Shown: positions 35,735 through 45,130 of the stretch, one piece after another
Layout: each line of letters begins with the position of its first letter
Numbering within the stretch: position 1 is the stretch's first letter
NCBI GenBank assembly: GCA_963771545.1
Contig: CAVYTX010000005.1
Span: 124,001 to 188,000 of the forward strand
Length of the DNA: 64,000 nt
Direction: 5' to 3'
DNA from: CAKZLS01 sp963771545
GTDB taxonomy: Bacteria > Pseudomonadota > Alphaproteobacteria > Rhodospirillales > Defluviicoccaceae
Position numbers and translations under genes: made by a program
The notes under the pieces: model-generated
Database searches by the model: none
Told to the model about the DNA's origin: nothing
The model's input: the letters and a program-made list of their open reading frames with translations, nothing else

Positions 35735-36937
35735 ATGACGTTCCTTTCTCAACGTTTAGGCCGTATCAAGCCTTCGCCGACCATCGCGGTCACTCAGAAG
35801 GCGGCGGAACTGAAAGCTCAGGGTCGTGACGTAATCGGTCTCGGAGCCGGCGAACCGGACTTCGATACACCAAACCACATCAAGGAAGCGGCCAAAGCGG
35901 CGATCGACCGGGGCGAGACCAAGTATACGGCCGTCGCCGGGACGCTGGAACTGCGCCAAGCGATTTGCGCCAAGTTCGAACGCGACAACGGGCTTCATTA
36001 CAAACCGGAGCAAGTAACCGTCGGCTGTGGCGGCAAACAGACGATTTTCAACGCGCTGATGGCGACCCTGGATGCGGGAGACGAGGTAGTCATACCGGCG
36101 CCCTACTGGGTTTCGTATCCCGACATCGTACTTCTGGCCCACGGCCAGCCCGTGATCGTTCCATGCCCGGAAGACAATGGGTTCAAGCTTCGCGCGGAAG
36201 ATCTTGATCGGGCGATCACCAAAAAGACGAAATGGATCATTTTGAATTCGCCTTCAAACCCGACCGGCGCCGGGTACACCCGCTCGGAATTGGGGGAAAT
36301 TACCGATGTGCTATTGCGCCATCCGCACGTTTGGGTGATGCCCGACGATATGTACGAACACGTCATCTACGATGGCTTCGAGTTTACGACCCCCGCGCAG
36401 GTCGAGCCCAAACTTTACGACCGGACGCTTACGTTGAATGGCTGTTCCAAGGCCTATTGCATGACGGGATGGCGTGTAGGCTATGCAGCCGGACCGACGG
36501 AACTCGTGAAGGGAATGAACAATCTACAGTCGCAAAGCACGACTCACACGTGTTCGATTGCACAGGCCGCCGCCGTGGCGGCATTGAACGGGCCGCATGA
36601 CTTCATCGCCCGGAACAACGACGTGTTCAAGCAGAGACGGGATCTGGTCGTTGCGATGCTCAACCAAACGACGGGGTTGTCCTGCCATTCGCCCGAAGGT
36701 GCGTTTTATGTCTATCCATCGTGTGCGGGAGCCATTGGCAAGAAAACGCTCGACGGAAAGACGATCGAAAGCGACGACGACTTCGTCACATACTTGCTGG
36801 AAGCCGAAGGGGTCGCCGCTGTCCAGGGCTCGGCTTTTGGGTTGTCACCGCATTTCCGAATTTCCTATGCCACGTCGACGGACTTGCTGAAAGAGGCCTG
36901 CACGCGCATCCAAAGGGCGTGTGACGCTCTGAATTAA
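35735..36937 (+). CDS. Aspartate aminotransferase (class I, Rhizobium AatA type)
   Basis: 400 residues. PLP enzyme interconverting aspartate/2-oxoglutarate with oxaloacetate/glutamate. GLGAGEPDFDTPNHIKEA, SNPTGAGY and the Schiff-base lysine in LNGCSKAYCMTGWRVGY are all in place, with ISYATSTD near the C-terminus. The ATG at 35735 follows CGGAGTCTCC and is preferred to an in-frame start at 35591 that would overlap uvrB. Confidence 0.92.
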   Translation: MTFLSQRLGRIKPSPTIAVTQKAAELKAQGRDVIGLGAGEPDFDTPNHIKEAAKAAIDRGETKYTAVAGTLELRQAICAKFERDNGLHYKPEQVTVGCGGKQTIFNALMATLDAGDEVVIPAPYWVSYPDIVLLAHGQPVIVPCPEDNGFKLRAEDLDRAITKKTKWIILNSPSNPTGAGYTRSELGEITDVLLRHPHVWVMPDDMYEHVIYDGFEFTTPAQVEPKLYDRTLTLNGCSKAYCMTGWRVGYAAGPTELVKGMNNLQSQSTTHTCSIAQAAAVAALNGPHDFIARNNDVFKQRRDLVVAMLNQTTGLSCHSPEGAFYVYPSCAGAIGKKTLDGKTIESDDDFVTYLLEAEGVAAVQGSAFGLSPHFRISYATSTDLLKEACTRIQRACDALN

Positions 36938-37049
36938 AGCTTCGGCCTATTTCCTTGATTCAAACACAGGCAACGGCCTTTCTGCAATCAGACGCTCCAT
37001 AAAAAAAGTATAACACGTTCCAAGACAAACAACTCTCGGGAGGACGCTT

Positions 37050-39074
37050 GTGAAAAACAAACAGCCATCTGCACCCCGTTGCGCTGCTCTCGTCGGACCG
37101 TATCTCAGTGGCAAAACATCTTTATTGGAGAGCATTCTTGCTCGCACCGGCGCGATTACCCGAAAGGGGACTATGAAAGAAAGCAATACTGTCGGAGATA
37201 GTGCGCCCGAGGCCCGCGAAAGACAGATGAGCACCGAGCCGAATATTGCGACAACCGAGTACTTGGGCGATACGTGGACGTTCATCGACTGTCCGGGATT
37301 CGTCGAGCTTATTCAAGATACTTACAATGCGCTGATGGTCGTGGATGCCGCCGTTGTCGTGTGCGAGCCGGAACCGCAAAAAAGCCTGATAGTGGCTCCG
37401 TTGCTCAAGTTCCTTGACGATAATAAGATACCTCATCTCGTCTTCCTTAATAAGATGGACACGGAAAACGCGAACTTGCGGGAGACGTTTTCGGCGTTGC
37501 AGGATCTCTCCAATCGTCCACTGGTGCTTCGGGAGCTTCCCATTCGAGACGGGGAAACCGTCACCGGCTTTGTTGATCTGGCGAGCGAGCGGGCCTTCCG
37601 TTGGAAGGGCGGTGACGGCTCCGAGTTGATCCAACTGCCCGAGACGATTGCCGAAGACGAACAGTTGGCACGAACGGAGATGCTCGAGTCGCTGGCCGAC
37701 TTCGACGACGCTCTGTTGGAGAAGCTGCTTGAGGATGCGGTCCCGTCCGCGGACGAGATCTATTCCGGCCTCGCCAAGGACTTGCAAGAAGATTTGATCG
37801 TCCCCGTGTTCTTTGGTTCCGCCGAAAACATGTACGGGATCACCCGACTGTTGAAAGCGCTTCGGCACGAAGCCCCGGAACCCACTGTGACAGCCGGGCG
37901 GTTGGGAATCGAGACCGAAGGCGAACCATGCGCCCGCGTGTTTAAGAGCATTCATGCGGCTCATACCGGAAAGCTATCGCTCGTGCGGGTCTTGCGCGGC
38001 GAAATTTCCGATGGAATGACGTTGAACGGTGAGCGGGTTAGCGGCGTGAACCGAATGTTGGGCCAAAAACTGGAAAAGCGCCCGACAGCGGCTACCGGCG
38101 AGGTCGCGGCACTCGGACGTTTGGATGGGGTTGCGACCGGTGATTTGCTATCTCCGTCCGGCGATGTCCAAGGCATTGAGTGGCCGGAGCCATTGAAGCC
38201 GCTGTTCTCGTTGGCTGTCCATGCGAAGCAGAGGGCGGATGAAGTCAAGCTTTCCGGGGCTCTGGGGCGACTGGTGGACGAAGATCCTTCCTTGTCGTTC
38301 AGTCACGATGAGGACGCGGGTGGGCTGCTCCTCTGGGGACTGGGGGAAATGCAGCTCTCGATCGCGTTGGACCGCGTAAGAAATCGTTACAACGTAGACA
38401 TCATGTCCGACCAGCCGCTGGTTCCGTACAAGGAGACAATTCGTGGATCCGTGAGCCACCACGCGCGGCACAAAAAACAATCGGGCGGTCATGGCGAGTT
38501 TGGAGATGTCCACTTGGACATCAAGCCCCTTGCCCGCGGCTCGGGCTTCGAATTCAACAGCGTGATTACGGGCGGCGTTGTGCCAAAGCAATACATCCCG
38601 GCCGTTGAGGCCGGCGCCAGAGAATATATGCATCGCGGCCCGCTCGGTTTCCCGGTGGTGGACGTGGCCGTAACCCTGACCGACGGTCAATTCCATTCGG
38701 TGGACAGTTCGGACATGGCATTCCGAAAGGCGGCCGCGTTGGCTATGCGGGAGGGCATGCCACGTTGCAGTCCCGTTCTACTCGAGCCGATCTTCGAGGT
38801 CAAAATTGCGCTTCCGAGTGAATTTACGTCGCGCATTCAGCGCCTTGTCAGCGGTCGTCGAGGCCAAATTCTCGGCTTCGGTCCCAAAGAGGACTGGAAA
38901 GGATGGGACGAGGTGTCGGTGTTGCTGCCTCAGGCTGAGATGCACGGCCTGATCATTGAGTTGCGGTCGGCGACTTTGGGCGTAGGCACATTCGAATGGG
39001 AGTTCCACCATCTTCAGGAATTAACGGGCAAGATCGCGGATGACATTGTGGCGCATCGGGCGAGCGCTGAGTGA
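37050..39074 (+). CDS. EF-G-like translational GTPase paralogue lacking the switch-II histidine
   Basis: 674 residues in five EF-G-type domains. P-loop GPYLSGKTSLLES, G4 motif LNKMD, an EF-G domain IV-like region (KQSGGHGEFGDVHLDIKP) and the C-terminal QILGFGPKEDWKGWDEV are seen. The G3 motif reads DCPGF where canonical EF-G has DxPGH, so the histidine that activates the hydrolytic water is replaced by phenylalanine. The switch I segment (RERQMSTEPNIATTEY) is also diverged. This is a paralogue, not the main elongation factor. It starts with GTG behind GGGAGGACG. Confidence 0.83.
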   Translation: MKNKQPSAPRCAALVGPYLSGKTSLLESILARTGAITRKGTMKESNTVGDSAPEARERQMSTEPNIATTEYLGDTWTFIDCPGFVELIQDTYNALMVVDAAVVVCEPEPQKSLIVAPLLKFLDDNKIPHLVFLNKMDTENANLRETFSALQDLSNRPLVLRELPIRDGETVTGFVDLASERAFRWKGGDGSELIQLPETIAEDEQLARTEMLESLADFDDALLEKLLEDAVPSADEIYSGLAKDLQEDLIVPVFFGSAENMYGITRLLKALRHEAPEPTVTAGRLGIETEGEPCARVFKSIHAAHTGKLSLVRVLRGEISDGMTLNGERVSGVNRMLGQKLEKRPTAATGEVAALGRLDGVATGDLLSPSGDVQGIEWPEPLKPLFSLAVHAKQRADEVKLSGALGRLVDEDPSLSFSHDEDAGGLLLWGLGEMQLSIALDRVRNRYNVDIMSDQPLVPYKETIRGSVSHHARHKKQSGGHGEFGDVHLDIKPLARGSGFEFNSVITGGVVPKQYIPAVEAGAREYMHRGPLGFPVVDVAVTLTDGQFHSVDSSDMAFRKAAALAMREGMPRCSPVLLEPIFEVKIALPSEFTSRIQRLVSGRRGQILGFGPKEDWKGWDEVSVLLPQAEMHGLIIELRSATLGVGTFEWEFHHLQELTGKIADDIVAHRASAE

Positions 39075-39326
39075 TTTGGAGCTCTCATGGTTCATCCTGG
39101 AAGAAAACAACTTTAAGAAGTATTACTAGATGTCTTTTAATCTTAGTGTTAATGTTCCGCCTGACTCCGGTTACGCGCGCTGGCGGCTCTAATACGCTTT
39201 AAACTCAGACCTCATTCGCCGGCGCAACGAGTGTGACTGAGGCCAAATCCGAGGCACAAACTTTTGTCGGTCTCCGAGGTCCACCGGGCTTTGACCGGCA
39301 TAGTGAGCGTAGGAGGAGATACATTG

Positions 39327-39632
39327 ATGCCAGACTGGCCGACCCGAGACCGCAGGTGGGAATGGGACCGGCGTTCCTTTGAGGACAGACGGCACGCGTC
39401 GGAACGAAGAGGCGACTTCAACATGAGAATGGCCGGTGTCTTCGTCGGGACAAGCCCAGACACCATCCGAACCTACATGTTTCGGTCGTTTTCCAATAGA
39501 CGTCGCCACGATGACAGGCGGACGATCCCTGTTCTTGATAGACGAGCCCATACGAGCGCAAGAGAAGACGATAGAACCGTGGATCTAAGCCCCGAGGAAG
39601 TCCTCGCTCTTCTCCGTCAGCCGGAGGAATAG
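39327..39632 (+). CDS. Small hypothetical protein with repeated DRR motifs
   Basis: 101 residues from the ATG at 39327, with a strong ribosome site (AGGAGG at 39311-39316, 10 bases upstream), which supports this start over 39264. It holds a run of charged DRR-type repeats: RDRRWEWDRRSFEDRRH, ASERRGD, NRRRHDDRRTIPVLDRR. No domain recognised and no membrane segment. The intergenic region before it (39075-39326) shows nothing else I can assign. Confidence 0.6.
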   Translation: MPDWPTRDRRWEWDRRSFEDRRHASERRGDFNMRMAGVFVGTSPDTIRTYMFRSFSNRRRHDDRRTIPVLDRRAHTSAREDDRTVDLSPEEVLALLRQPEE

Positions 39633-39680
39633 GTTAAGCATGGAAGAAGCTCTCGCTTTGCGCTCCGGTGAGCAAGCGTT

Positions 39681-40889
39681 TCACTGATCGCGCATTCGGG
39701 CAAGACGAAGTCTCAAGGCATTCAGCTTGATGAACCCTTCCGCATCACGCTGGTTGTAAACGGAATCGGCTTCAAAGGTGGCGACGTCCTGGCTGTAGAG
39801 GCTCTGAGGAGATCGTCTGCCGGTTACGATCACGTTGCCTTTATAGAGATCGATACGGACGGCTCCCGCGACGTTCCGTTGTGTGCTGTCGATAGCAGCT
39901 TGAAGGGCTTCCCTTTCCGGCGAGAACCAAAAGCCGTTGTATATGAGTTCGGCGTATCGAGGCATCAGCTCGTCCTTCAAGTGAGCGGCTCCACGGTCGA
40001 GCGTAATGCTTTCGATGGCCCGATGGGCGTGCAGTAATACCGTTCCGCCTGGCGTCTCATAAACACCGCGGGATTTCATCCCGACAAAGCGGTTTTCAAC
40101 GATATCGGCGCGGCCTATTCCATTTTCGCCGGCAAGCTGGTTTAGGCGCTCCAGGAGGGATGCTGGCGAAAGCCGCTGACCATCGACGGCCACGGCGTCG
40201 CCGCTCTCAAAGTCTACTTCAATGGTTGTCGGGACATCGGGGGCATCCTGGGGAGAAACCGTACGTTGGAACATCTCTTCGTCAGGCCCGATCCACGGGT
40301 CCTCAAGCGCCTTACCCTCGTAGGAAATATGCAACAAATTGGCATCGGTTGAATATGGAGGCTCTCCGCGTTTATCGCTGGGCACGGGAATCTGATGTGC
40401 TCCCGCATACTGCAACAGTTGCTCCCGGGAATTGAGATCCCATTCCCGCCACGGCGCGATAACGCGGATGTCGGGGTTTAACGCGTAATAGGTCAGCTCG
40501 AACCGTACCTGGTCGTTGCCCTTGCCCGTCGCGCCATGACAGACGGCATCGGCCCCGACTTTTCGCGCAATCTCGATCTGGCGCTTCGCAATCAGCGGCC
40601 GGGCGATGGAGGTGCCAAGGAGATAAGTGCCTTCGTACACGGCATTGGCGCGAAACATGGGAAATACGTATTCGCGGACAAACTCCTCCTTAAGATCTTC
40701 GACGTAAATTTCCGCGACACCCATCATTTCCGCTTTTTTTCGCGCTGGCTCCAGTTCCTCGCCCTGGCCCACGTCAGCAGTGAAAGTCACGACTTCACAG
40801 CGATAGGTATCCTTGAGCCAACGCAAAATGACCGAAGTGTCCAGACCACCTGAATAGGCAAGCACAACCTTATTGACTTCACCGCTCAT
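39681..40889 (-). CDS. argG: Argininosuccinate synthase
   Basis: ATP-dependent joining of citrulline and aspartate in arginine synthesis. The N-terminus VVLAYSGGLDTSVILRWL is the PP-loop, and GATGKGNDQVRFELTYYAL and DANLLHISYEGKALEDPW are hallmarks. The ATG at 40889 gives 402 residues, the family length; the in-frame 40994 start adds an unlikely leader. Lies downstream of the DsbA-family gene on the same strand. Confidence 0.96.
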   Translation of the reverse strand: MSGEVNKVVLAYSGGLDTSVILRWLKDTYRCEVVTFTADVGQGEELEPARKKAEMMGVAEIYVEDLKEEFVREYVFPMFRANAVYEGTYLLGTSIARPLIAKRQIEIARKVGADAVCHGATGKGNDQVRFELTYYALNPDIRVIAPWREWDLNSREQLLQYAGAHQIPVPSDKRGEPPYSTDANLLHISYEGKALEDPWIGPDEEMFQRTVSPQDAPDVPTTIEVDFESGDAVAVDGQRLSPASLLERLNQLAGENGIGRADIVENRFVGMKSRGVYETPGGTVLLHAHRAIESITLDRGAAHLKDELMPRYAELIYNGFWFSPEREALQAAIDSTQRNVAGAVRIDLYKGNVIVTGRRSPQSLYSQDVATFEADSVYNQRDAEGFIKLNALRLRLARMRDQ

Positions 40890-40994
40890 AGAGTTACCGC
40901 CCTTCGCAAAAAAGGTGAGATTTTCGACCGCAGTATAGGAATTGGGACGCCCTCTACAAGACGCAGCGGATACGCCGGTCGGTGATGCCCGCAA

Positions 40995-41645
40995 TCAAGC
41001 GCAAAGCCAGAGCTCGACATGAGGCCTAAGGGCGTCGAGTGGACGGTAACCGATGGTCAAGAAAGCTTGACCTTCGTCTTCCCCAAGTACGACGGTTGGA
41101 AAGCCGGTGATGCCTAGCGCATGAGTGAGATTGAAGTCGGCGCGGGTCGCGTCTGAGATTTCCGGCGCCGCGAAAACGGTTCCAAACTCCGTTGGATCGA
41201 TCCCCAGCGATTGCGCAATTTCGCTCAGACTATCGCGCGCCGTAACATCAATATTGTCCATATAGAATGCTCGTTGAACAGCCTCAAAATACCTGAGGGC
41301 CATACCGGGGACGAGGCTGCGCACGGCCACTGCCGCACTGCAGGCCGGCTCCGTGTCATAGACGAAACAATCGCGGTCGAAAAAACTAAAATCGAATGGC
41401 TGGCCTGTCGCCGAATGGACTTGTTCCCAATGATGACGAATATAGGCCTTGGCTTTCCCATCCATGGGCCTCGTCTCTCCCGCGCGCAATCCCCCCACGA
41501 CAAGGCGAACAGGTGCCTGATCACCAAACTCCGCGTCTATCGCGCTGATCACCGGCGCAAATCCCCAGCACCACGAACACATGGGATCGGCAAAGAAGAT
41601 GATCTGCTTTCCGGAAGTCGGAGCGTCCAGGTGTTGGTTTTCCAT
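40995..41645 (-). CDS. DsbA-family thioredoxin-fold protein (FrnE-like)
   Basis: 216 residues from the ATG at 41645. CSWCWG (Cys23-Cys26) follows FFADPM, the FrnE/DsbA redox motif, and the cis-proline is in GITGFPTVVLGE. No signal peptide is seen, so it is probably a cytoplasmic oxidoreductase or disulfide isomerase. Situated between rlmN and argG on the same strand, with no obvious functional link. Confidence 0.82.
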   Translation of the reverse strand: MENQHLDAPTSGKQIIFFADPMCSWCWGFAPVISAIDAEFGDQAPVRLVVGGLRAGETRPMDGKAKAYIRHHWEQVHSATGQPFDFSFFDRDCFVYDTEPACSAAVAVRSLVPGMALRYFEAVQRAFYMDNIDVTARDSLSEIAQSLGIDPTEFGTVFAAPEISDATRADFNLTHALGITGFPTVVLGEDEGQAFLTIGYRPLDALRPHVELWLCA

Positions 41646-41700
41646 TTGATCCCCGAATCGTCTCAAAAAACCAGTTCCTCGGAGAGGGGACCTCGACCTC

Positions 41701-42807
41701 CTAGGCCGGACTCGACGCCGTGATCGGCGCTCTCAAGCGGGCTGGCCGTTCACGTTCGCTGGTCGAACGAAGTTGACCACACGCCGCCATGATATCCCGA
41801 CCACGCGGAACCCTAATCGGCGCCGAATACCCGGCTTTGTTGAGTATGGCCGCGAAGCAAGTCATTGTCGTCATTGATGAGCATTCGTAAGCGGCGCCCG
41901 GCCAGCGGTTAAAGGGGATAAGATTGAACTTGGCGGGAATGCCGGAAACTAGATGCGCAAGCGCACGTGCGTCGGCCAGCAAGTCGTTGACCCCTTTCAG
42001 CATGACGTACTCGAACGTAATGCGCCGCGCATTGTCGGCGCCCGGATATTCGCGGCACGCTCTCAGAAGCTCTTCAATCGGATATTTCTTATTGAGTGGA
42101 ACCAAGACATCGCGCAACTCGTTGGTCGCGGCATGCAAGCTCACCGCAAGCTTAACGCCGAGTTTCTGTCCGACATGCTAAATCATCGGAACCACCCCCG
42201 CGGTTGAAAGAGTAATTCGGCGTTTGGAGATCGCGATTCCTTCGGGGTCCATGATGATCCGAAGAGCCTTGAGCACATTGTCGAAATTGAACAGCGGCTC
42301 GCCCATGCCCATCACAACGATATTGGTGATCAGGCGCTCACTGGCCGGAGCCGGCCATTCGCCATATAAATCACGCGCGGTCATGAGCTGACCAACAATC
42401 TCGCCCGCGCTTAAATCGCGGACGAGGCGCTGAGTTCCCGTGTGGCAGAATTTGCAGGTTAACGTGCATCCGACCTGCGACGACACACACAGAGCTCCCC
42501 GATCCTCTTCCGGAATAAACACCGTTTCGGCTTCGTTTCCGTCGGCGAAGCGCAGCAGCCATTTGCGCGTACCGTCGTTGGATTTCTCCTCGCGCCCTAT
42601 CGCCGGTCGGGCGAGGGAGAATGTATCGGACAACTGCGCCCTCAGCGGCTTGGACAGCGTGGTCATCTTTTCGAAATCCGTGACGCCACGATGATACATC
42701 CAGTGCCATAGCTGCTTCGCGCGCAACGATTTTTCGCCGATTGACGCCGCGATGTTAGTAAGGTCATCGTGATCGAGACCGATCAGGTTTATTCGTTCAG
42801 CCGACAT
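41701..42807 (-). CDS. rlmN: 23S rRNA/tRNA adenine-C2 methyltransferase, interrupted by an in-frame TAG
   Basis: Radical-SAM enzyme methylating C2 of A2503 (23S) and A37 (tRNAs). The cluster motif is CTLTCKFC, with AGEIVGQLM, GMGEPLFNFDNV and RRITLSTAGVVPMI. At 42180-42178 an amber codon follows MI, and without any change of frame the rest of the protein resumes: KLAVSLHAATNELRD, VMLKGVNDLLADARAL, IPFNRWPG and RGRDIMAACGQL with the catalytic C-terminal Cys. Restored length is 368 residues, normal. One substitution (GAG, CAG or AAG to TAG) explains it. Confidence 0.85.
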
Positions 42808-42890
42808 TGTCGCTGATTTTGACAATTGCGGTTCCACAGGAGAACCCCTGGTGGACTCTCGACAGTTGGATTGGAAAGCACACATGAAGC

Positions 42891-43331
42891 CTAGCAGGAA
42901 GGACACGGGGCGGTCTTGTTGCCCATGTCAATCCAACTCACGATGCCGCCCGATGCATTATAAACTCGCGTGTAGCCAACGCTCTCGGCCAGGGCTCGCG
43001 ACAATGCGGCGGATCGATTTCCAGACCGGCAGATAATGATCACCTCTTCGTCCCTGTCGACGAGCGCTTTGAACTCGGACGGAAATTCCGCGTTCAATTG
43101 GCCACTGGAGTCGAAAGCGGTCAAAAGCTTGCTACCCGGTATCACTCCGGTCTCGCGCCATTCATCCGGACGCCGGATATCGACCACCTTGACGCCTTTG
43201 TCCATGAGGTTCGCCAGAGCAGCCGGATCGATGTCAATATAGCGAGAAGTCTCGGCCGCCTGAGCAAACGAGAATGCCAAAGATATCAATCCGATTAGAA
43301 AAATCGATCTGAGTGGAGCAATTAAAACCAT
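42891..43331 (-). CDS. Secreted rhodanese-domain protein
   Basis: 146 residues. Signal peptide of about 26 residues (LAFSFAQA), then a single rhodanese domain with VVDIRRPDEWRETGVIPGS and the active-site loop CRSGNRS (Cys101), typical of thiosulfate sulfurtransferases. A periplasmic sulfur or redox role is probable. The C-terminus carries two extra cysteines (CPSC). Upstream of rlmN on the same strand. Confidence 0.87.
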   Translation of the reverse strand: MVLIAPLRSIFLIGLISLAFSFAQAAETSRYIDIDPAALANLMDKGVKVVDIRRPDEWRETGVIPGSKLLTAFDSSGQLNAEFPSEFKALVDRDEEVIIICRSGNRSAALSRALAESVGYTRVYNASGGIVSWIDMGNKTAPCPSC

Positions 43332-43436
43332 TTCGAGAACTCCCGACGGGCTCGCCGCTACGTATCTACAATGCCCTTATGTGCGGCCGCAACCGGCACC
43401 TCGCAAGTCCAAAACACGATCCGAATTCTGGGCTTG

Positions 43437-43970
43437 TCAATTGGCCCCACAGGCCTCGTCGATGGCTTTGTACGCCGCGGTCAGGCCGGACAGCGAGTAA
43501 GTATCCGTAGTGAGAGTACCGCGGCTCGATGTCCCCTTTATGGTCATCTTCCGTCCGGCTTTCATCGCGGCGACGAGGGCGTTGTCCGCATTGGCGTCAT
43601 TCGCCCAAGCGTTACCGCCTTTCGTGAAAAGCGTGAACATTTTGCCGTCAACATCAACAACGACTTCGCTGTCGGGTTTGTACGTGTAACCCGCCTCCAC
43701 ACTGACCTCACCAAACACCCCTTCTCCGGGACGATGGCTGATCAGGGTGTACGTGTCCCCGCGGCGCGTGTACTTCCCCTCGGCTTTTTTCGGAACGCTA
43801 CCCACGTAGCAAATACGGGTGTCGCCCGCCCCGTCGGAAAAGGCCGTCCAGTCGATAAACGTTCCGATTGTTTTGCGTTGAGCCCACGCGTTCGAGGATA
43901 CGCAGGTTAACGCGCCGAGCGCCAAGCACACGTACAGTATCGAAACCGAGAAAAATCGATAACCCCTCAT
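43437..43970 (-). CDS. IalB-family (invasion-associated locus B) periplasmic protein
   Basis: 177 residues. N-terminal signal peptide of about 30 residues ending SSNAWAQ. The mature part has DWTAFSDGAGDTRICYV, PEGEV-like beta-strand text and MKAGRKMTIKGTSSRGTLTTDTYSL, all typical of the IalB family common in alphaproteobacteria. The name derives from Bartonella; no invasion role follows for this organism. Its start is divergent from the asparaginase gene. Confidence 0.82.
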   Translation of the reverse strand: MRGYRFFSVSILYVCLALGALTCVSSNAWAQRKTIGTFIDWTAFSDGAGDTRICYVGSVPKKAEGKYTRRGDTYTLISHRPGEGVFGEVSVEAGYTYKPDSEVVVDVDGKMFTLFTKGGNAWANDANADNALVAAMKAGRKMTIKGTSSRGTLTTDTYSLSGLTAAYKAIDEACGAN

Positions 43971-44060
43971 GCCGCGTATTCATAGCCATCTATTACGGTC
44001 TTGCCAAGATGATCCTTTGCGGTGTTTTTTTTGCAGCAACGGCAAACGGAGAGAGGTTCC

Positions 44061-45074
44061 ATGCGCACCCCCAATCCGATACTCGTTGAAATCACGCGGG
44101 GGACCGCCGTCGAAAGCTGCCATCGTGGCTCGGCGGTTGCCGTAAAAGCTGACGGGGGCGTCGTTGCGGCTTGGGGAGATACGGGTCGACCAGTTCTTCC
44201 TCGGTCAGCCGTCAAACCTCTTCAGGCCGTGCCATTGATCGAGACGGGCGCGGCCGACCATTTCGGGGTTAACGATCAAGAGATCGCGTTGGCATGCGCG
44301 TCCCATAGTGGAGAGCCCGTACATACGCGTTTGATTTCCGCCTGGTTGCGGCGACTCGGATTGGAGAGCAACGATCTTGTTTGCGGACCGCTCGCGCCGT
44401 TGAGCGAAGATGCGGCCCGGGCGCTTGTTCGCGCCGGCCAAAGGCCCCGCCCTATTCACAACAATTGTTCCGGAAAACACGCCGGTTTTCTGACCACGGC
44501 TCTTTATCTGGGCAAATCGACGAAAAGTTATGCCGAGGCGGACAGTTCCGTGCAGCGACGTGTCATAGAATCGCTCTCGGATATGGGGAAATGCAACTTG
44601 TCATCTGCTTTACGCGGAACCGATGGGTGCGGCGTTCCGGTCATCGCGATGCCGCTCGAAGCGATCGCTCTGGCCATGGCTCGTCTGGGAAAATCGGATC
44701 AGTTATCCAAGGAACGTTGCGTCGCCGCGACCCGTATCGTTGCGGCAATGACCGCCTATCCGTACCTGGTGGCCGGCAAAGCACGATTCGCAACCGAAAT
44801 TATGGAGAAAAACCCTTGTTCATTTGTCATCAAGGGAGGGGCGGAAGGAGTTTACGCCGCCTCGATTCCCTCCTTGGGACTTGGTCTCGCGGTGAAAATC
44901 GACGACGGGGCCAAAAGGGCTGCCGAGACAGCGATGGCAACCTTAATTTCGCGGTTTCCAGCCGCGAATAAACAAGCTTACATTGGCCTCGAACCATATC
45001 TTGAGCGGCGGATTTATAATGCGGCTGGGGATCATGTCGGGGACATTCGTGCTACGGGCGAGTGGATGCACTGA
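44061..45074 (+). CDS. L-asparaginase II family protein (Rhizobium type)
   Basis: 337 residues. Hydrolysis of asparagine is the family function. Signatures are VEITRGTAVESCHRGSAVAV, the SAVKPLQAVPLIETGAA segment, CASHSGEPVHT, NNCSGKHAGFL (catalytic serine-lysine region), and CGVPVIAMPLEAIALAMARL. This is the Rhizobium etli-type enzyme, unrelated to the E. coli asparaginases. The ATG at 44061 follows GGAGAGAGG-like sequence and is preferred to 44022. Confidence 0.87.
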   Translation: MRTPNPILVEITRGTAVESCHRGSAVAVKADGGVVAAWGDTGRPVLPRSAVKPLQAVPLIETGAADHFGVNDQEIALACASHSGEPVHTRLISAWLRRLGLESNDLVCGPLAPLSEDAARALVRAGQRPRPIHNNCSGKHAGFLTTALYLGKSTKSYAEADSSVQRRVIESLSDMGKCNLSSALRGTDGCGVPVIAMPLEAIALAMARLGKSDQLSKERCVAATRIVAAMTAYPYLVAGKARFATEIMEKNPCSFVIKGGAEGVYAASIPSLGLGLAVKIDDGAKRAAETAMATLISRFPAANKQAYIGLEPYLERRIYNAAGDHVGDIRATGEWMH

Positions 45075-45130
45075 TGTTAAACATGTGTGTGCGGATCGCG
45101 GGCTGTTCGGGTATTCGCGATGGGGAAAAG

